DNA of 64,000 nt from Aureimonas sp. ME7 (GCF_903970965.1 NZ_CAJCKW010000008.1:1-64000); one strand, 5' to 3'; shown: positions 1 through 13,563, numbered from the stretch's first letter. The notes: generated from the sequence alone by a model not told the origin. Translations and numbers: made by a program.

Positions 1-344
1 TTCTCGGCGATGACGTATTCGGGTCGCAGTTCTCCGACGACACGGTACATCTCGGGCCAGAAGTCGAAGGCGACGCGACGACCTCGAGATGCGGTGCTGA
101 ACGGCTGGCAGGGGAAGCCGCCGCATACGACATCCACGGTGATCCCGTCGCGAACAAGTCGAGTTGCCGTAAGGTCTCTGATGTCGGCATAGCGGGGCAC
201 CTCCGGCCAGTGCTTCTCAAGAACGCGGCGGGGGAAATCGGCCACCTCGCAGAAGGCTGCGGTCTTGAAGCCGCCGGTTCGTTCCAAGCCGAGAGCGAAG
301 CCGCCAATCCCGCTGAACAGGTCTAGCGTGCGAAGGCCGCTCAT
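1..344 (-). CDS. C5 cytosine DNA methyltransferase, N-terminal part (runs off the window)
   Basis: Only the first 114 codons are present, because the gene reads leftward out of the window. The translation begins MSGLRTLDLFSGIGGFALGL, the SAM-binding motif I of m5C methyltransferases. It later has VVCGGFPCQPFSTASRGRR, the motif IV PCQ loop with the catalytic Cys, so the product transfers methyl groups to C5 of cytosine in DNA. The ATG at 344 is preceded by GGAGGTGCAGC, a good ribosome site. The gene lies just beyond the 3' end of a tRNA-Val gene, a common integration point, so it may belong to a prophage or genomic island. No partner endonuclease is visible in the window. It could be an orphan (regulatory or anti-restriction) methylase or half of a type II system. 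Confidence 0.93.
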   Translation of the reverse strand, partial: MSGLRTLDLFSGIGGFALGLERTGGFKTAAFCEVADFPRRVLEKHWPEVPRYADIRDLTATRLVRDGITVDVVCGGFPCQPFSTASRGRRVAFDFWPEMYRVVGELRPEYVIAE

Positions 345-402
345 GCTGCACCTCCAGCATAGAGGGCAGAGCCGAGGCCGAAGCAGGCAATTTGGCGTGG
401 GA

Positions 403-446
403 TTGGTACGGTGTACCGAAAGACCCCTACGTTGCGAGCGTACCAA
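403..446. repeat. Nested inverted repeats upstream of the methylase gene
   Basis: TTGGTAC (403-409) and GTACCAA (440-446) form a 7-bp inverted repeat. Inside it lies a tight palindrome, GGTAC-ggt-GTACC (405-417). The site is in the leader or promoter region of the leftward methylase gene, where an operator for a controller or autoregulatory protein would be expected. No protein can be assigned, and the function is inference. Confidence 0.3.
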
Positions 447-471
447 ACGGCAGCGTTTGCAGGGGATCGAA

Positions 472-546
<75 letters not shown>

Positions 547-618
547 ATTCGACGAAGCGGCATAGACCATAGGCGCATCGGGCGGTCAAGCCCGATGCGG
601 GGCGGCCCCGTCAAAAAA

Positions 619-984
619 TCAGGCGGCGTCCTGAAGCATCTTGCCGACCTCTTCCACGAGCTCGCGCAGGTGGAAGGGCTTGGACAGGATCTTGGCGTCC
701 TTCGGGGCCTTGGAGTCCGGGTTGAGCGCGACGGCCGCAAAGCCCGTGATGAACATCACCTTGAGATCGGGGTCGAGCTCGGTGGCGCGGCGCGCCAGCT
801 CGATGCCGTCCATCTCCGGCATCACGATGTCGGTCAGGAGCAGCGAGAAGGGCTCCTCGCGCAGGCGCTCGTAGGCCGAGCCGCCGTTGTCGTAGGAGGT
901 GACCTCGTAGCCCGCCTTTTCCAGCGCCTTGGCCAGGAAGCGGCGCATGTCGTTGTCGTCTTCGGCCAAAAGGATCTTGTACAT
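619..984 (-). CDS. cpdR: Single-domain response regulator CpdR
   Basis: A 121-residue stand-alone receiver domain. It has the acidic pair at D9/D10, the phospho-acceptor D52 in LLLTDIVMPEMDG, the conserved Thr in MFITGFAA, and the K in ILSKPFHLREL. In Caulobacter and Sinorhizobium, CpdR is dephosphorylated through CckA-ChpT and then directs ClpXP to poles and substrates, which controls CtrA turnover. The protein ends in Ala-Ala, as in Caulobacter CpdR, where the tail matters for its own proteolysis. Two adjacent ATG codons (987 and 984) precede MYKILLAEDD. The second is chosen because it gives the family's usual length. The gene is divergent from the N-formylglutamate amidohydrolase, with about 165 bp between them. 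Confidence 0.93.
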   Translation of the reverse strand: MYKILLAEDDNDMRRFLAKALEKAGYEVTSYDNGGSAYERLREEPFSLLLTDIVMPEMDGIELARRATELDPDLKVMFITGFAAVALNPDSKAPKDAKILSKPFHLRELVEEVGKMLQDAA

Positions 985-1151
985 CATCGCATCCGTCGAG
1001 CCGCGGCGCATCCGCCGGGCATGAAACCTTGTCCAAGACGATCCTTTTAGCAGATTGCTTAAGCAAGGGCTAAATGGAATGTTCAAGGGCGGATCGAGCC
1101 CGAATTGATCCCATCCTTGGTTTCGTAAACGTGGAAAAGGGGACGTGCATT

Positions 1152-2054
1152 TTGGCAGCCGGAGCACCGAGCCTCCAAACCGCGGCGGGCCCCTGTCCCG
1201 CCTTCGAGGTGTTCGAGCCGGCGCGCCAGACGACGCCCTTCGTGTTCTGCTCGCCCCATAGCGGGCGCGCCTATCCCGCGCCCTTCCTCGCCCAGACTCG
1301 GCTTTCCTCCTCCGCCATCCGGCGCTCGGAGGACCTCTTCGTCGATCAGCTCTTCGACTTCGTGCCTGCGCTCGGCGCTCCCATGCTCGTGGCGCGGTTT
1401 CCGCGCGCCTATCTCGACGTCAACCGCGAGCCCTACGAGCTCGACCCGGCCATGTTCGAGGGCGCGCTTCCGCCCCGCGTCAACTCGGCCTCCATGCGCG
1501 TGGCCGGCGGGCTTGGCACCATTCCGCGCATCGTCGCCGAGCGCGAGGAGATCTACGCCGGCAAGCTGCCGGCGGCGGAGGCGCTGGAGCGGATCGAGGG
1601 GATCTACATGCCCTTCCACGAGACGCTGGAAGCGCTGATCGAGACGACGCGTCGCCGCTTCGGCCTCGCGATCCTGATCGACTGCCATTCCATGCCGTCT
1701 TCCGTGCGCCCGCTTCCCGGCGGGCCGAAGGCCGACATCGTGGTCGGCGATCGCTTCGGCACCAGCGCCTCGCACCACTACGTTTCCATGGTGACGCACC
1801 GCCTCGCCGCGCTCGGTCTCGATGTGACGCGCAACAAGCCCTATGCCGGCGGCTTCATCACCGAGCGATACGGCCGGCCGCGCTCCGGGGTCCATGCGAT
1901 CCAGCTCGAGATCAACCGGGCGCTCTATGCCGACGAGCGCAACTTCCTGCCGCACCAGGCCTTCGGCGATTTCCGGCGCGTCCTGTGGGAGTTCGTCGCC
2001 TGCTTCTCGGCCGAGGTCGAGGCCGAGCTCCAGCGCCCGGCCGCAGCCGAATAG
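1152..2054 (+). CDS. N-formylglutamate amidohydrolase family protein
   Basis: About 300 residues resembling the N-formylglutamate amidohydrolase (HutG-type deformylase) family, which hydrolyses N-formyl-L-glutamate to glutamate and formate at the end of a histidine degradation route. Family landmarks are FVFCSPHSGRAYP near the N-terminus, VNREPYELDP, LIDCHSMPS and a C-terminal HAIQLEINRALY. The H and D/E residues in these blocks are the expected metal ligands. The proposed start is TTG at 1152, because AAAAGGGGA (1135-1143) sits 8 nt before it. GTG at 1131 or ATG at 1074 would add 7 or 26 residues without family similarity. No other hut genes are nearby, so the physiological substrate is uncertain. 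Confidence 0.85.
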   Translation: MAAGAPSLQTAAGPCPAFEVFEPARQTTPFVFCSPHSGRAYPAPFLAQTRLSSSAIRRSEDLFVDQLFDFVPALGAPMLVARFPRAYLDVNREPYELDPAMFEGALPPRVNSASMRVAGGLGTIPRIVAEREEIYAGKLPAAEALERIEGIYMPFHETLEALIETTRRRFGLAILIDCHSMPSSVRPLPGGPKADIVVGDRFGTSASHHYVSMVTHRLAALGLDVTRNKPYAGGFITERYGRPRSGVHAIQLEINRALYADERNFLPHQAFGDFRRVLWEFVACFSAEVEAELQRPAAAE

Positions 2055-2139
2055 GGCGCCCGGACGGGCATGGGGGCCTCGCCAAGCGGCGGGGCGGCGT
2101 TCATAGAAGGGTCCCGCGCTCACGGAGACCGCCCGCCCC

Positions 2140-2922
2140 ATGTCCATGCTTCCCGATGCCGCCTTCCTGTTTCGTCTCGCCGAGGCCGCCGCCCGCGAAA
2201 CGCTGCCGCGCTTCCGCACCGCGCTCCAGGTCGATTCCAAGCCCAAGGAGGGCGTTTCCTTCGACCCGGTGACGGAAGCCGACCGCGAGGCCGAGCGCGC
2301 GATCCGCGCTCTGATCGAGGCGGAATACCCGACCCACGCGATCCTCGGCGAAGAGTTCGGCCGCTCGGGCTCGGGCGACCATCTCTGGGTGATCGACCCG
2401 GTGGACGGCACGCGCCCCTTCATCTGCGGCCTTCCCGTCTGGGGTACGCTGATCGGGCTGACGGTGCGCGGGCGCGCCGAGATCGGCATCATGAGCCAGC
2501 CCTATACGCGCGAGCGGTTCTGGGCGACGGGCGAGGGGGCGTTTGCCGACGGGCCGATGGGCGAAACGCGCCTTCGGGTGCGCGACGTCGGCGCGCTGGC
2601 GCAGGCGACCGTGTTCTCCTCGGCGCCCGAGCTGTTCCGCGGATCCTTGAAGGAGCGCTTCCAGGCGCTCAGCGACCAGACGCGGCTGACGCGCTTCGGC
2701 GCCGACTGCTATGCCTTCGCGATGCTCGCGGCGGGCCATGTCGACCTGTGCGTCGAGCCGGGCCTCCAGCCCTACGACATCGTCGCCCTCACGCCGATCG
2801 TGGAGCGGGCGGGGGGCATCGTCACCACCTTCTCCGGCGATCGCCCGGAAAACGGCGGCGACATCGTCGCGGCCGCAACGCCTGCCCTGCACGAGGCGGC
2901 GCTGCGCATTCTCAACGGCTGA
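2140..2922 (+). CDS. hisN: Histidinol-phosphatase, inositol monophosphatase type
   Basis: A 260-residue member of the Mg2+-dependent inositol monophosphatase superfamily. Metal-site motifs are DPVTEADREAE, ILGEEFG, WVIDPVDGTRPF and the C-terminal LQPYDIVALTPIVERAGG. The GTRPF-IxGLPVWG block resembles HisN-type histidinol-phosphatases, which remove phosphate from L-histidinol phosphate in histidine biosynthesis, rather than SuhB or CysQ. The gene follows the amidohydrolase on the same strand after 85 bp. Its 3' end overlaps the convergent hydrolase gene by 11 bp. Substrate specificity within the superfamily cannot be proved from motifs alone. Confidence 0.85.
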   Translation: MSMLPDAAFLFRLAEAAARETLPRFRTALQVDSKPKEGVSFDPVTEADREAERAIRALIEAEYPTHAILGEEFGRSGSGDHLWVIDPVDGTRPFICGLPVWGTLIGLTVRGRAEIGIMSQPYTRERFWATGEGAFADGPMGETRLRVRDVGALAQATVFSSAPELFRGSLKERFQALSDQTRLTRFGADCYAFAMLAAGHVDLCVEPGLQPYDIVALTPIVERAGGIVTTFSGDRPENGGDIVAAATPALHEAALRILNG

Positions 2923-3964
2923 GGGGCTCGGTCGCGGGCGTTGCCTCGGCGGCGACCGCGCGCTCCAGCAGCGATTCGTCGACCCTCGGCAGAGGGTCGG
3001 CTTTCGGCAGCGCGCCGGCGAAGAAGGCCTCGATCGCCGCCAACGCCGGCTCGCGAAAGGCGTCCGCCTCCTGCAGGAGTTCGTGCCGGGCGCCGGGTAG
3101 ACGGATGGAATGGCCCGATCGCATGCGCCAGGCGAGGCGCTCGGCCGCCGGCGTCGACACCACGCGGTCGTCGCCGGGCAGGAGAAACAGGGCGGGCAGG
3201 TCCAAGGCGGCGATCCGATCGGAATCGTCGAGGCGGCGCGAGGCCTTGAGGACGGCGCGCAGCCAGGAGGCCGACAGGGCGTCCACGAAGAGGTGGGGCG
3301 CGGCGTCCTGAAGCGCGCGGTTGCGCTCGAAGCGGCCGCCGTCGCTCGTCAGCGCGTTTCCGCCAAGGCTCGAACCGGGGCCGACGCGCCGGGCCCTGCG
3401 CACCGGCAGGAAGCCGAGGCCGCACCCGTGGAGAAGACCCGCCACCAGCCCTTGCGCACGCCGGAGGGCCGGGGAGCCGGGAAGGGCGACGAGCGGCGCG
3501 ATCAGCGCCATGCGCTCCACATGCGGCGACAGGATGCGCGTTGCGGTGAGCGCCACGAGGCCTCCCATGGAATGGGCGAGCACGGCATAGGGGCCGGGGC
3601 AGCGGTCCAGCACCACGTCGGCGAGGAAGCGGTGAAGGTCGCCCTCCAGAAGGGCGAACCGCGGGAGATGCCCGACACGGGGCCAGGGTCCGAGCCGGCC
3701 CGATCCGCCCTGGCCGCGCCAGTCGAACGTGGCGACGGTGAAGCCCAACCGGTTGAGATCGCCGATCGTCTCGAAATACTTCTCGATCGCCTCGTTGCGC
3801 CCCTGAAGCAGGATCACGGTGCCCCGGCTCGTCATCTCGGCGGGCCCGCGGCCGACGGCGTAGCGCAGGCGCACGCCCCGGCCGAGATCGAGAAAGCCGG
3901 TTTCGAGGCCCGCCGGCATGGGGTTGGCCTCGATGGAGGCGAAGGCGTCAAGCGGATCGGGCAC
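2912..3964 (-). CDS. Alpha/beta hydrolase, lysophospholipase (PldB-like)
   Basis: A 350-residue serine hydrolase of the monoglyceride lipase/lysophospholipase branch (Hydrolase_4). The oxyanion region is TVILLQGRNEAIEKYFETI, followed by FDWRGQGGSGR and the nucleophile elbow YAVLAHSMGGLVA. A late Asp is in LFLLPGDDRVV and the His in LPGARHELLQE. It is predicted to act on lysophospholipids or monoacylglycerols. The start is GTG at 3964, preceded by GGAGG. An upstream in-frame ATG at 4093 would read through poorly conserved, Pro/Arg-rich sequence. The 3' end overlaps hisN tail to tail by 11 bp. Confidence 0.85.
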   Translation of the reverse strand: MPDPLDAFASIEANPMPAGLETGFLDLGRGVRLRYAVGRGPAEMTSRGTVILLQGRNEAIEKYFETIGDLNRLGFTVATFDWRGQGGSGRLGPWPRVGHLPRFALLEGDLHRFLADVVLDRCPGPYAVLAHSMGGLVALTATRILSPHVERMALIAPLVALPGSPALRRAQGLVAGLLHGCGLGFLPVRRARRVGPGSSLGGNALTSDGGRFERNRALQDAAPHLFVDALSASWLRAVLKASRRLDDSDRIAALDLPALFLLPGDDRVVSTPAAERLAWRMRSGHSIRLPGARHELLQEADAFREPALAAIEAFFAGALPKADPLPRVDESLLERAVAAEATPATEPLSR

Positions 3965-4374
3965 GGCGCCTCCGTGGGGCGGGCGAGGGGCACGAGCGTT
4001 CGCGCCGGACGGCTTTCGATCTAGCTCACAACGGCGGCGGGTTGAAGGCTTGGCAGGGGCGCTAAAGGAAGGGGTCGAGGTCGAGAGCCCCATATCGAGG
4101 CTCTCGACCCCAAGCGGCCGGGACGGAAGGGACGGGACGCCCTCGGCCGTTCGCGAGATGGGAAAGGGGCAAGCGCTCGCCCCTCCGGGAGAGGGCTCGG
4201 CGCCTTATCCCCATCGACGGGACGCCGCGACTGTCCGGTCGATGGGGCGAACCTACGGGGCGCCAGGTGAACGGCGGCGGAAGGGCGCGTTCATCTGCCG
4301 TTCAGACGAATCCCAGGCTGCAAGCCGTTGAGGGGCGAGGGCGAATATTTTGAGAAAGGATGCCGCGAGGATCG
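3965..4374. other. Hairpin-rich spacer without a gene
   Basis: About 410 bp between the divergent hydrolase and hsp20 genes, with no credible coding frame. It holds at least four strong inverted repeats: a perfect 10-bp stem at 4080-4108, GGGGC/GCCCC at 4166-4183, CCCTC/GAGGG at 4181-4195, and a 15-bp stem with one mismatch at 4209-4247. Promoters for the leftward hydrolase are expected here but none stands out. Confidence 0.6.
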
Positions 4375-4403
4375 CTTGAAGCCACTCTTTGATGCACCCA
4401 TCT
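4375..4403 (+). promoter_or_regulatory. Heat-shock (RpoH, sigma-32 type) promoter of hsp20
   Basis: CTTGAA at 4375-4380 and CACCCATCT at 4395-4403, separated by 14 nt, closely match the sigma-32 consensus (CTTGAA, then CCCCATNT). The expected transcription start is near 4410, giving a leader of about 120 nt before the hsp20 ATG. The location upstream of a small heat-shock gene supports the assignment. Confidence 0.65.
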
Positions 4404-4533
4404 CAGCCTTGCGATCGCCGCCTGGCGGGGTCGCTGGTCCGACCGGTCAAGGCCGCCGCTTGCTTGCGGGGTCACTCGAAAGCCCGGTCCGGCCAAACGC
4501 TGAAAACCGTTGCTTCTGATGGAGAACAAAACC
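4404..4533 (+). promoter_or_regulatory. ROSE-like RNA thermometer in the hsp20 leader
   Basis: The leader is GC-rich and can form several stems, including CCGC-ttgctt-GCGG. Immediately before the start it has TTGCTTCT (4510-4517), which can pair with AGAACAA (4523-4529) when one C is bulged, placing the GGAG ribosome site (4521-4524) in the loop and stem. Rhizobial ROSE elements end in just such a hairpin, with a conserved U-U/C-G-C-U box opposite the ribosome site, and melt on heat shock. The assignment rests on this 3' hairpin and the gene context. The upstream stems were not folded by computation. Confidence 0.5.
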
Positions 4534-4998
4534 ATGCGTCAGTTCGATTTTGCCCCGCTTTACCGCTCCACCGTCGGCTTCGACCGGCTCTTCTCGATGC
4601 TGGATGCCGCCGGCACGGCCGAGAACGCGCAGAGCTACCCGCCCTACAATATCGAGCGCACCGGCGAGAACGCCTATCGCATCACCATGGCGGTGGCGGG
4701 CTTCTCGGAAACCGAGCTTTCGATCGAGTCGCGCGAGAACGCGCTGACCGTGAAGGGCGAGAAGGGCGAGGACGCGGCAGGGGCTTCCGAGTTCCTGTAT
4801 CGCGGGATCGCGGGCCGCGCCTTCGAGCGCCGCTTCCAGCTGGCCGAGCATGTCGAGGTCAAGGGAGCGAGCCTGAAGAACGGGCTCCTTCACATCGACC
4901 TCCAGCGCGTCGTGCCCGAGGCCCTGAAGCCGCGCCGGATCGCGATCGCGACGGCCAATGGCAACGAAACCAAGACGATCGAGGCGAACGCCGCCTGA
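4534..4998 (+). CDS. Small heat-shock protein Hsp20 (IbpA-like)
   Basis: 154 residues of the class A rhizobial Hsp20 type, an ATP-independent holdase that binds unfolding proteins and hands them to DnaK/ClpB. The N-terminus MRQFDFAPLYRSTVGFDRLF is typical of the family. The alpha-crystallin domain runs from about residue 33 (YPPYNIERTGENAYRITMAV) to about 130, with the conserved A-x-x-x-n-G-L-L signature as ASLKNGLLHIDL. A C-terminal extension follows. The ATG at 4534 has GGAG 9 nt upstream. In-frame starts at 4510 (TTG) and 4519 (ATG) lack a ribosome site and would lie inside the thermometer hairpin. A strong terminator follows at 5025-5050. Confidence 0.95.
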   Translation: MRQFDFAPLYRSTVGFDRLFSMLDAAGTAENAQSYPPYNIERTGENAYRITMAVAGFSETELSIESRENALTVKGEKGEDAAGASEFLYRGIAGRAFERRFQLAEHVEVKGASLKNGLLHIDLQRVVPEALKPRRIAIATANGNETKTIEANAA

Positions 4999-5024
4999 TT
5001 TTCTGGGCCGTAGCCTGAATGAGA

Positions 5025-5050
5025 ACGGCGCCCCTCGGGGCGCCGTTTTT
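5025..5050. terminator. Rho-independent terminator between hsp20 and threonine aldolase
   Basis: ACGGCGCCC (5025-5033) pairs perfectly with GGGCGCCGT (5038-5046) around a 4-nt loop and runs into TTTTT. It lies 27 bp after the hsp20 stop and 5 bp beyond the end of the convergent gene, so it may serve both directions. Confidence 0.9.
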
Positions 5051-5054
5051 CGTA

Positions 5055-6104
5055 TCAGGCGATGAGATCGCAGAAGCGGCTGACATCTGCTTCCTCGCTC
5101 GACCAGGAGGTCACGAGGCGGATCAGCTGCTCGCCCTCGCCCACGAGGTCGGGCAGGTCGTGCGGCGCGTTCCAGTCGTAGAAGGTGGCCCCTTCCGCCC
5201 GCAGGCGCTCGGCCACCGGCACCTCCACCACGGCGAAGATCTCGTTGGAGCGCGTGTCCCAGGCTTCGCGCGCATGGCGCGAGCGGCGAAGACCCGCCCT
5301 CAGGTCGTCGGCCATCGCGTTGGCATGGGCGGCGAGCCGCAGCCACAGGCCGTCCTCCAGATAGGCGTCGAACTGCGCGGCCATGAAGCGCGTCTTGGAA
5401 AAGAGCTGGGCGCCGCGCTTGCGGATATAGGGAAACTGCTCGGCCTTGGCCGGATCGAAGAACACCACGGCCTCGGCGCACCAGCAGCCGTTCTTGGTGG
5501 CCCCGAAGCTCAGGATGTCGACGCCCGCGCGCCAGGTCATATCGGCGGGCGAGGCGTTCGTCGCCACCAGCGCGTTGGCGAAGCGCGCCCCGTCCATGTG
5601 GAAGGCGAGCCCGCGCTCGTGCGCGATCTCGCTCAAGGCGGCCACCTCGTCCAATGCGTAGAGCGTTCCCGCTTCCGTCGCCTGGCTGAGCGAGACCGCC
5701 ATCGGCTGGCCGGCATGCACGAAGCCGGGGCGGAAGCGTTCGAGCTCGCGGCGAAGGGCTGCCGGCTCCATCCGCCCGAATGCGCCGTCCACCGGCACCA
5801 TGCGCGCGCCATGCGTGAAGAATTCGGGCGCGCCGCACTCGTCCTGCGCCACATGCGCCTCGCGGTGGCACATGACGACGCCGCCCGGCCGGTTTACCGC
5901 CGCGAACGACAGGGAGTTGGCGGCCGTCCCCGTTCCCACGAAGTAGACGGCGACCTCGCGCTCGAAGATGGCGTTGAAGCGCGCCTCGACCGCCTTGTCG
6001 ATGTCGCTCGCGCCGTAGGCGGCGGCCATGCCCGAGCCATGGCGGACGAGGGATTGCGTGACGGCGGGATGGGCGCCGGACCAGTTGTCGGAAGCGAAGA
6101 TCAT
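5055..6104 (-). CDS. ltaE: Low-specificity L-threonine aldolase
   Basis: A 349-residue PLP enzyme of fold type I that splits L-threonine and allo-threonine to glycine and acetaldehyde. The start MIFASDNWSGAHP, the phosphate-binding VGTGTAANSL, the aromatic/His region CHREAHVAQDECGAPEFF, the cofactor Asp in LAFHMDGARFANAL and the Schiff-base lysine in ILSFGATKNGCW are all in place. The sequence falls in the beta-eliminating lyase/aldolase family rather than serine hydroxymethyltransferase. It is a single gene, separated from gltB by about 330 bp. Confidence 0.92.
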   Translation of the reverse strand: MIFASDNWSGAHPAVTQSLVRHGSGMAAAYGASDIDKAVEARFNAIFEREVAVYFVGTGTAANSLSFAAVNRPGGVVMCHREAHVAQDECGAPEFFTHGARMVPVDGAFGRMEPAALRRELERFRPGFVHAGQPMAVSLSQATEAGTLYALDEVAALSEIAHERGLAFHMDGARFANALVATNASPADMTWRAGVDILSFGATKNGCWCAEAVVFFDPAKAEQFPYIRKRGAQLFSKTRFMAAQFDAYLEDGLWLRLAAHANAMADDLRAGLRRSRHAREAWDTRSNEIFAVVEVPVAERLRAEGATFYDWNAPHDLPDLVGEGEQLIRLVTSWSSEEADVSRFCDLIA

Positions 6105-6431
6105 GAAGGTCCCTAACCCGGCGCGGGCGCGTGCGTCAAAGCCGCCGGCTTTGCGATCGGGACGGAGCCAAGTTAGAACGGGTCTTGCCGGTCGAAAGCA
6201 ATTCTGTCATAAGCGGCGAAATAGGGCAGTAGTGCTGACCTATATGGGCTTCCGGGGTTCCCGGCGGCCGGAGGGATTGCCCGGCAGGGAGAGCCGGTCG
6301 GTCGAAACCAGAGTTTCGGGCATGCGCGGCGCGCGAGGGATCGACTTTCCGGTCGGACCCGCGCGCCAAAACCTTGCCCGCCATGTCATGCCGCCCTTCT
6401 CAGGGGCGACGTTCCGAAAGGGAGACGCGAA
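6105..6431. other. Divergent promoter region between ltaE and gltB
   Basis: About 330 bp with no gene. It contains CGAAAC-caga-GTTTCG near 6303-6318 and a comparatively AT-rich stretch around 6180-6240, where promoters for either gene could lie. A GGGAG ribosome site precedes the gltB ATG. No riboswitch or known binding site is recognisable. Confidence 0.5.
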
Positions 6432-11150
<4,719 letters not shown>

Positions 11151-11161
11151 GGCGACGGCGC

Positions 11162-11182
11162 GCCGACCCGGGGACGGTCGGC
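11162..11182 (+). repeat. Stem-loop just after gltB
   Basis: GCCGACC (11162-11168) and GGTCGGC (11176-11182) form a 7-bp hairpin 11 bp after the gltB stop, with no U-run. It could stabilise or process the gltB-gltD transcript or weaken read-through. Its role is inference. Confidence 0.4.
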
Positions 11183-11389
11183 AGCGGACGGACTGCAGGC
11201 GAACGCCGGACACCCGGCGTGCGCTGACCCCGCCGCGCGAGCTCGCGAAGATTGGACGCGTTCTACTTTCGCGGAATTTGGTGTAAGGCGACGATGATCG
11301 CGACCGGGGCCATGGAGCGACCGGCCGACGTCGCGCCGCGGACGGACACGTCTCGTCTGGATAGGCGTGGACGGAAGACGGAGGGTGCT

Positions 11390-12844
11390 ATGGGCAAGGT
11401 GACGGGCTTTCTCGAGATCGACCGCCAGACGGCGAAATATCAGCCGGCCTCCGACCGAATTCGCCATTTCCGCGAGTTCACCTTGCCGATGTCGGACGAG
11501 GAGGTCGGCAAGCAGGCGGCGCGCTGCATGGATTGCGGCATCCCCTTCTGCCACGGCCCGACCGGCTGCCCCGTCCACAACCAGATCCCGGACTGGAACG
11601 ATCTCGTTTATTCCGGCGACTGGGAAGGGGCGATCCGCAACCTCCATTCCACCAACAACTTTCCCGAATTCACCGGCCGCATCTGCCCCGCCCCGTGCGA
11701 GGAAGCTTGCACCCTGAACCTCGAGGACGCGCCGGTCTCCATCAAGACGGTGGAACAGGCGATAGCCGACAAAGCCTACAAGCTCGGCCTTATCAAGCCG
11801 CAGCCGGCCGAGACGCAGACCGGCAAGCGCGTCGCCGTGATCGGCTCGGGCCCGGCCGGCCTTGCCGCCGCCCAGCAGCTCGGCCGCGCGGGCCATGAGG
11901 TCCATGTCTTCGAGCGCGAAAGCCGCGCTGGCGGCTTGCTGCGCTACGGCATTCCCGACTTCAAGATGGAAAAGCACTGGATCGACAAGCGCGTCGAACA
12001 GATGGAAGGCGAGGGCGTCACCTTCCATTACGGCGTCCATGTCGGCAAGGAAAAGCCGCTCGCCGAATTGCAGGACGAGTTCGACGCCGTTCTCTACTGC
12101 GGCGGCGCCGAGCGCCCGCGCGAGGCCGGCATTCCGACCAACGGCCTCGAAGGCATCCACGACGCGATGCCCTATCTCGTCCAGCAGAACCGGCGCGTCG
12201 GCGGCGAGCCGGTGGCGAGCGCCGGCTGGAACTCCGGCGAGATCTGGGCAGGCGCCAAGCATGTTGTCGTCGTCGGCGGCGGCGACACGGCGTCCGACTG
12301 CGTCGGCACGGCCTTCCGCCAGGGTGCCGTCAAGGTCACCCAGCTCGACATCCGCCCCCAGCCGCCCCGGACCGAGAACAAGCTTGAGGTCTGGCCCTAT
12401 TGGGCGACCAAGATGCGCGTGTCCTCCTCCCAGGCCGAGGGCGCGGTGCGCGAGTTCCAGGTGGCGACGCTCGAATTCATCGGCGAGGACGGCCAGCTGA
12501 CCGGCGTCAAATGCGCCGAGGTGGACGAGCGCCGCAAGCCGATCCCCGGCACCGAGTTCGTTATCCGCGCCGATCTCGCCTTCATCGCCATCGGCTTCGC
12601 CGGCCCGTTCACCGACGGCATTCTGGCGGAAGCCGGCGAGACCCTGGCGCTGAAGGCCGACTCGCGCGGCAACGTCTCGGTGAAGGCCGACGACAAGTCC
12701 TATGCGACCTCGATTGAGGGCGTCTACGCCGCCGGCGACGTGCGCCGCGGCCAGTCGCTCGTGGTCTGGGCGATCCGCGAAGGGCGCCAGGCCGCCCACG
12801 CCATCGATCTCGCCCTCACCGGGCAGACGACGCTGCCGCGCTGA
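11390..12844 (+). CDS. gltD: Glutamate synthase (NADPH), small (beta) subunit
   Basis: A 484-residue beta subunit that takes electrons from NADPH via FAD and two 4Fe-4S clusters and passes them to GltB. The N-terminal cluster ligands are in [16 protein letters not shown] and [14 protein letters not shown]. The FAD fold is [28 protein letters not shown], and the NADPH fold is [23 protein letters not shown] terminal ATG-box is [20 protein letters not shown]. The start at 11390 has GGAGG 5-6 nt upstream. Earlier in-frame starts at 11252-11312 would add non-family sequence. It is probably co-transcribed with gltB. Confidence 0.97.
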   Translation: MGKVTGFLEIDRQTAKYQPASDRIRHFREFTLPMSDEEVGKQAARCMDCGIPFCHGPTGCPVHNQIPDWNDLVYSGDWEGAIRNLHSTNNFPEFTGRICPAPCEEACTLNLEDAPVSIKTVEQAIADKAYKLGLIKPQPAETQTGKRVAVIGSGPAGLAAAQQLGRAGHEVHVFERESRAGGLLRYGIPDFKMEKHWIDKRVEQMEGEGVTFHYGVHVGKEKPLAELQDEFDAVLYCGGAERPREAGIPTNGLEGIHDAMPYLVQQNRRVGGEPVASAGWNSGEIWAGAKHVVVVGGGDTASDCVGTAFRQGAVKVTQLDIRPQPPRTENKLEVWPYWATKMRVSSSQAEGAVREFQVATLEFIGEDGQLTGVKCAEVDERRKPIPGTEFVIRADLAFIAIGFAGPFTDGILAEAGETLALKADSRGNVSVKADDKSYATSIEGVYAAGDVRRGQSLVVWAIREGRQAAHAIDLALTGQTTLPR

Positions 12845-12903
12845 CATCTTTCGCGAGCGCTTCCGGGCGCTAGTTCGCCTCTCGTCTTGATGCGGGAGGC
12901 GAT

Positions 12904-13554
12904 ATGGACTGGTTCGGGACGATCGACGCCTATTGCGAGCGCGTGGATGCCGGCTTCTGGTCGGAGCCGGTCAACGCCGTCTCCAACCTCGCCTTTCTCG
13001 TCGGCGCCGCCCTGGCGTATCGAGAATGGCGCCGGCGGGGCGGGCACGACGGCGCCAGCCTCTTCCTGATCGCGCTCGTCGCGGTGATCGGGACCGGCTC
13101 CTTCCTCTTCCACACCTTTGCCAACGGCTGGTCGCTCATCGCCGACGTCCTGCCGATCGCCGTCTTCATCTATGGCTTCTTCGGCCTGGCGCTTTATCGC
13201 TTCCTCCGTCTGCATGCGGTGGCCACTATGGCCGGCACGATCCTCTTCGCCGCCCTGGCGCAAGGGGTGGAGCGTCTAGCCGAGCCGCTTCTCGGCTCCT
13301 CCGCATCCTATCTGCCGGCGCTTCTGGCGCTGGGTGGCATCGGCGCGTGGCTGGCATCGCGGGGGAGCGGTGCCGGGCGTCTGCTCCTCTTGGCGGCCGG
13401 CGTGTTCGCTGTCTCGCTCACCCTACGCACGCTAGACGGCCCGCTCTGCGCCGCTTGGCCGCTCGGCACCCATTTCCTCTGGCACATCCTCAACGCCGCG
13501 ACGCTGACGCTCTGTCTTCTGGCCGCGATCCGCTTTCCCCGCATGAAGGCTTGA
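12904..13554 (+). CDS. Ceramidase-domain integral membrane protein
   Basis: 216 residues with about six to seven predicted membrane segments. The sequence resembles the alkaline ceramidase (CREST superfamily, PF05875) proteins, membrane hydrolases that use Zn bound by Ser/His/Asp residues. Diagnostic blocks are [13 protein letters not shown] near residue 20, [23 protein letters not shown] around 64-86 with the conserved S-x-x-x-H and later D, and [11 protein letters not shown] near the C-terminus. Bacterial members are uncharacterised and may cleave amide or ester lipids rather than ceramides. The ATG at 12904 has GGGAGG upstream. The gene follows gltD by 59 bp and could be co-transcribed. 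Confidence 0.8.
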   Translation: MDWFGTIDAYCERVDAGFWSEPVNAVSNLAFLVGAALAYREWRRRGGHDGASLFLIALVAVIGTGSFLFHTFANGWSLIADVLPIAVFIYGFFGLALYRFLRLHAVATMAGTILFAALAQGVERLAEPLLGSSASYLPALLALGGIGAWLASRGSGAGRLLLLAAGVFAVSLTLRTLDGPLCAAWPLGTHFLWHILNAATLTLCLLAAIRFPRMKA

Positions 13555-13563
13555 AGGCGCCAA

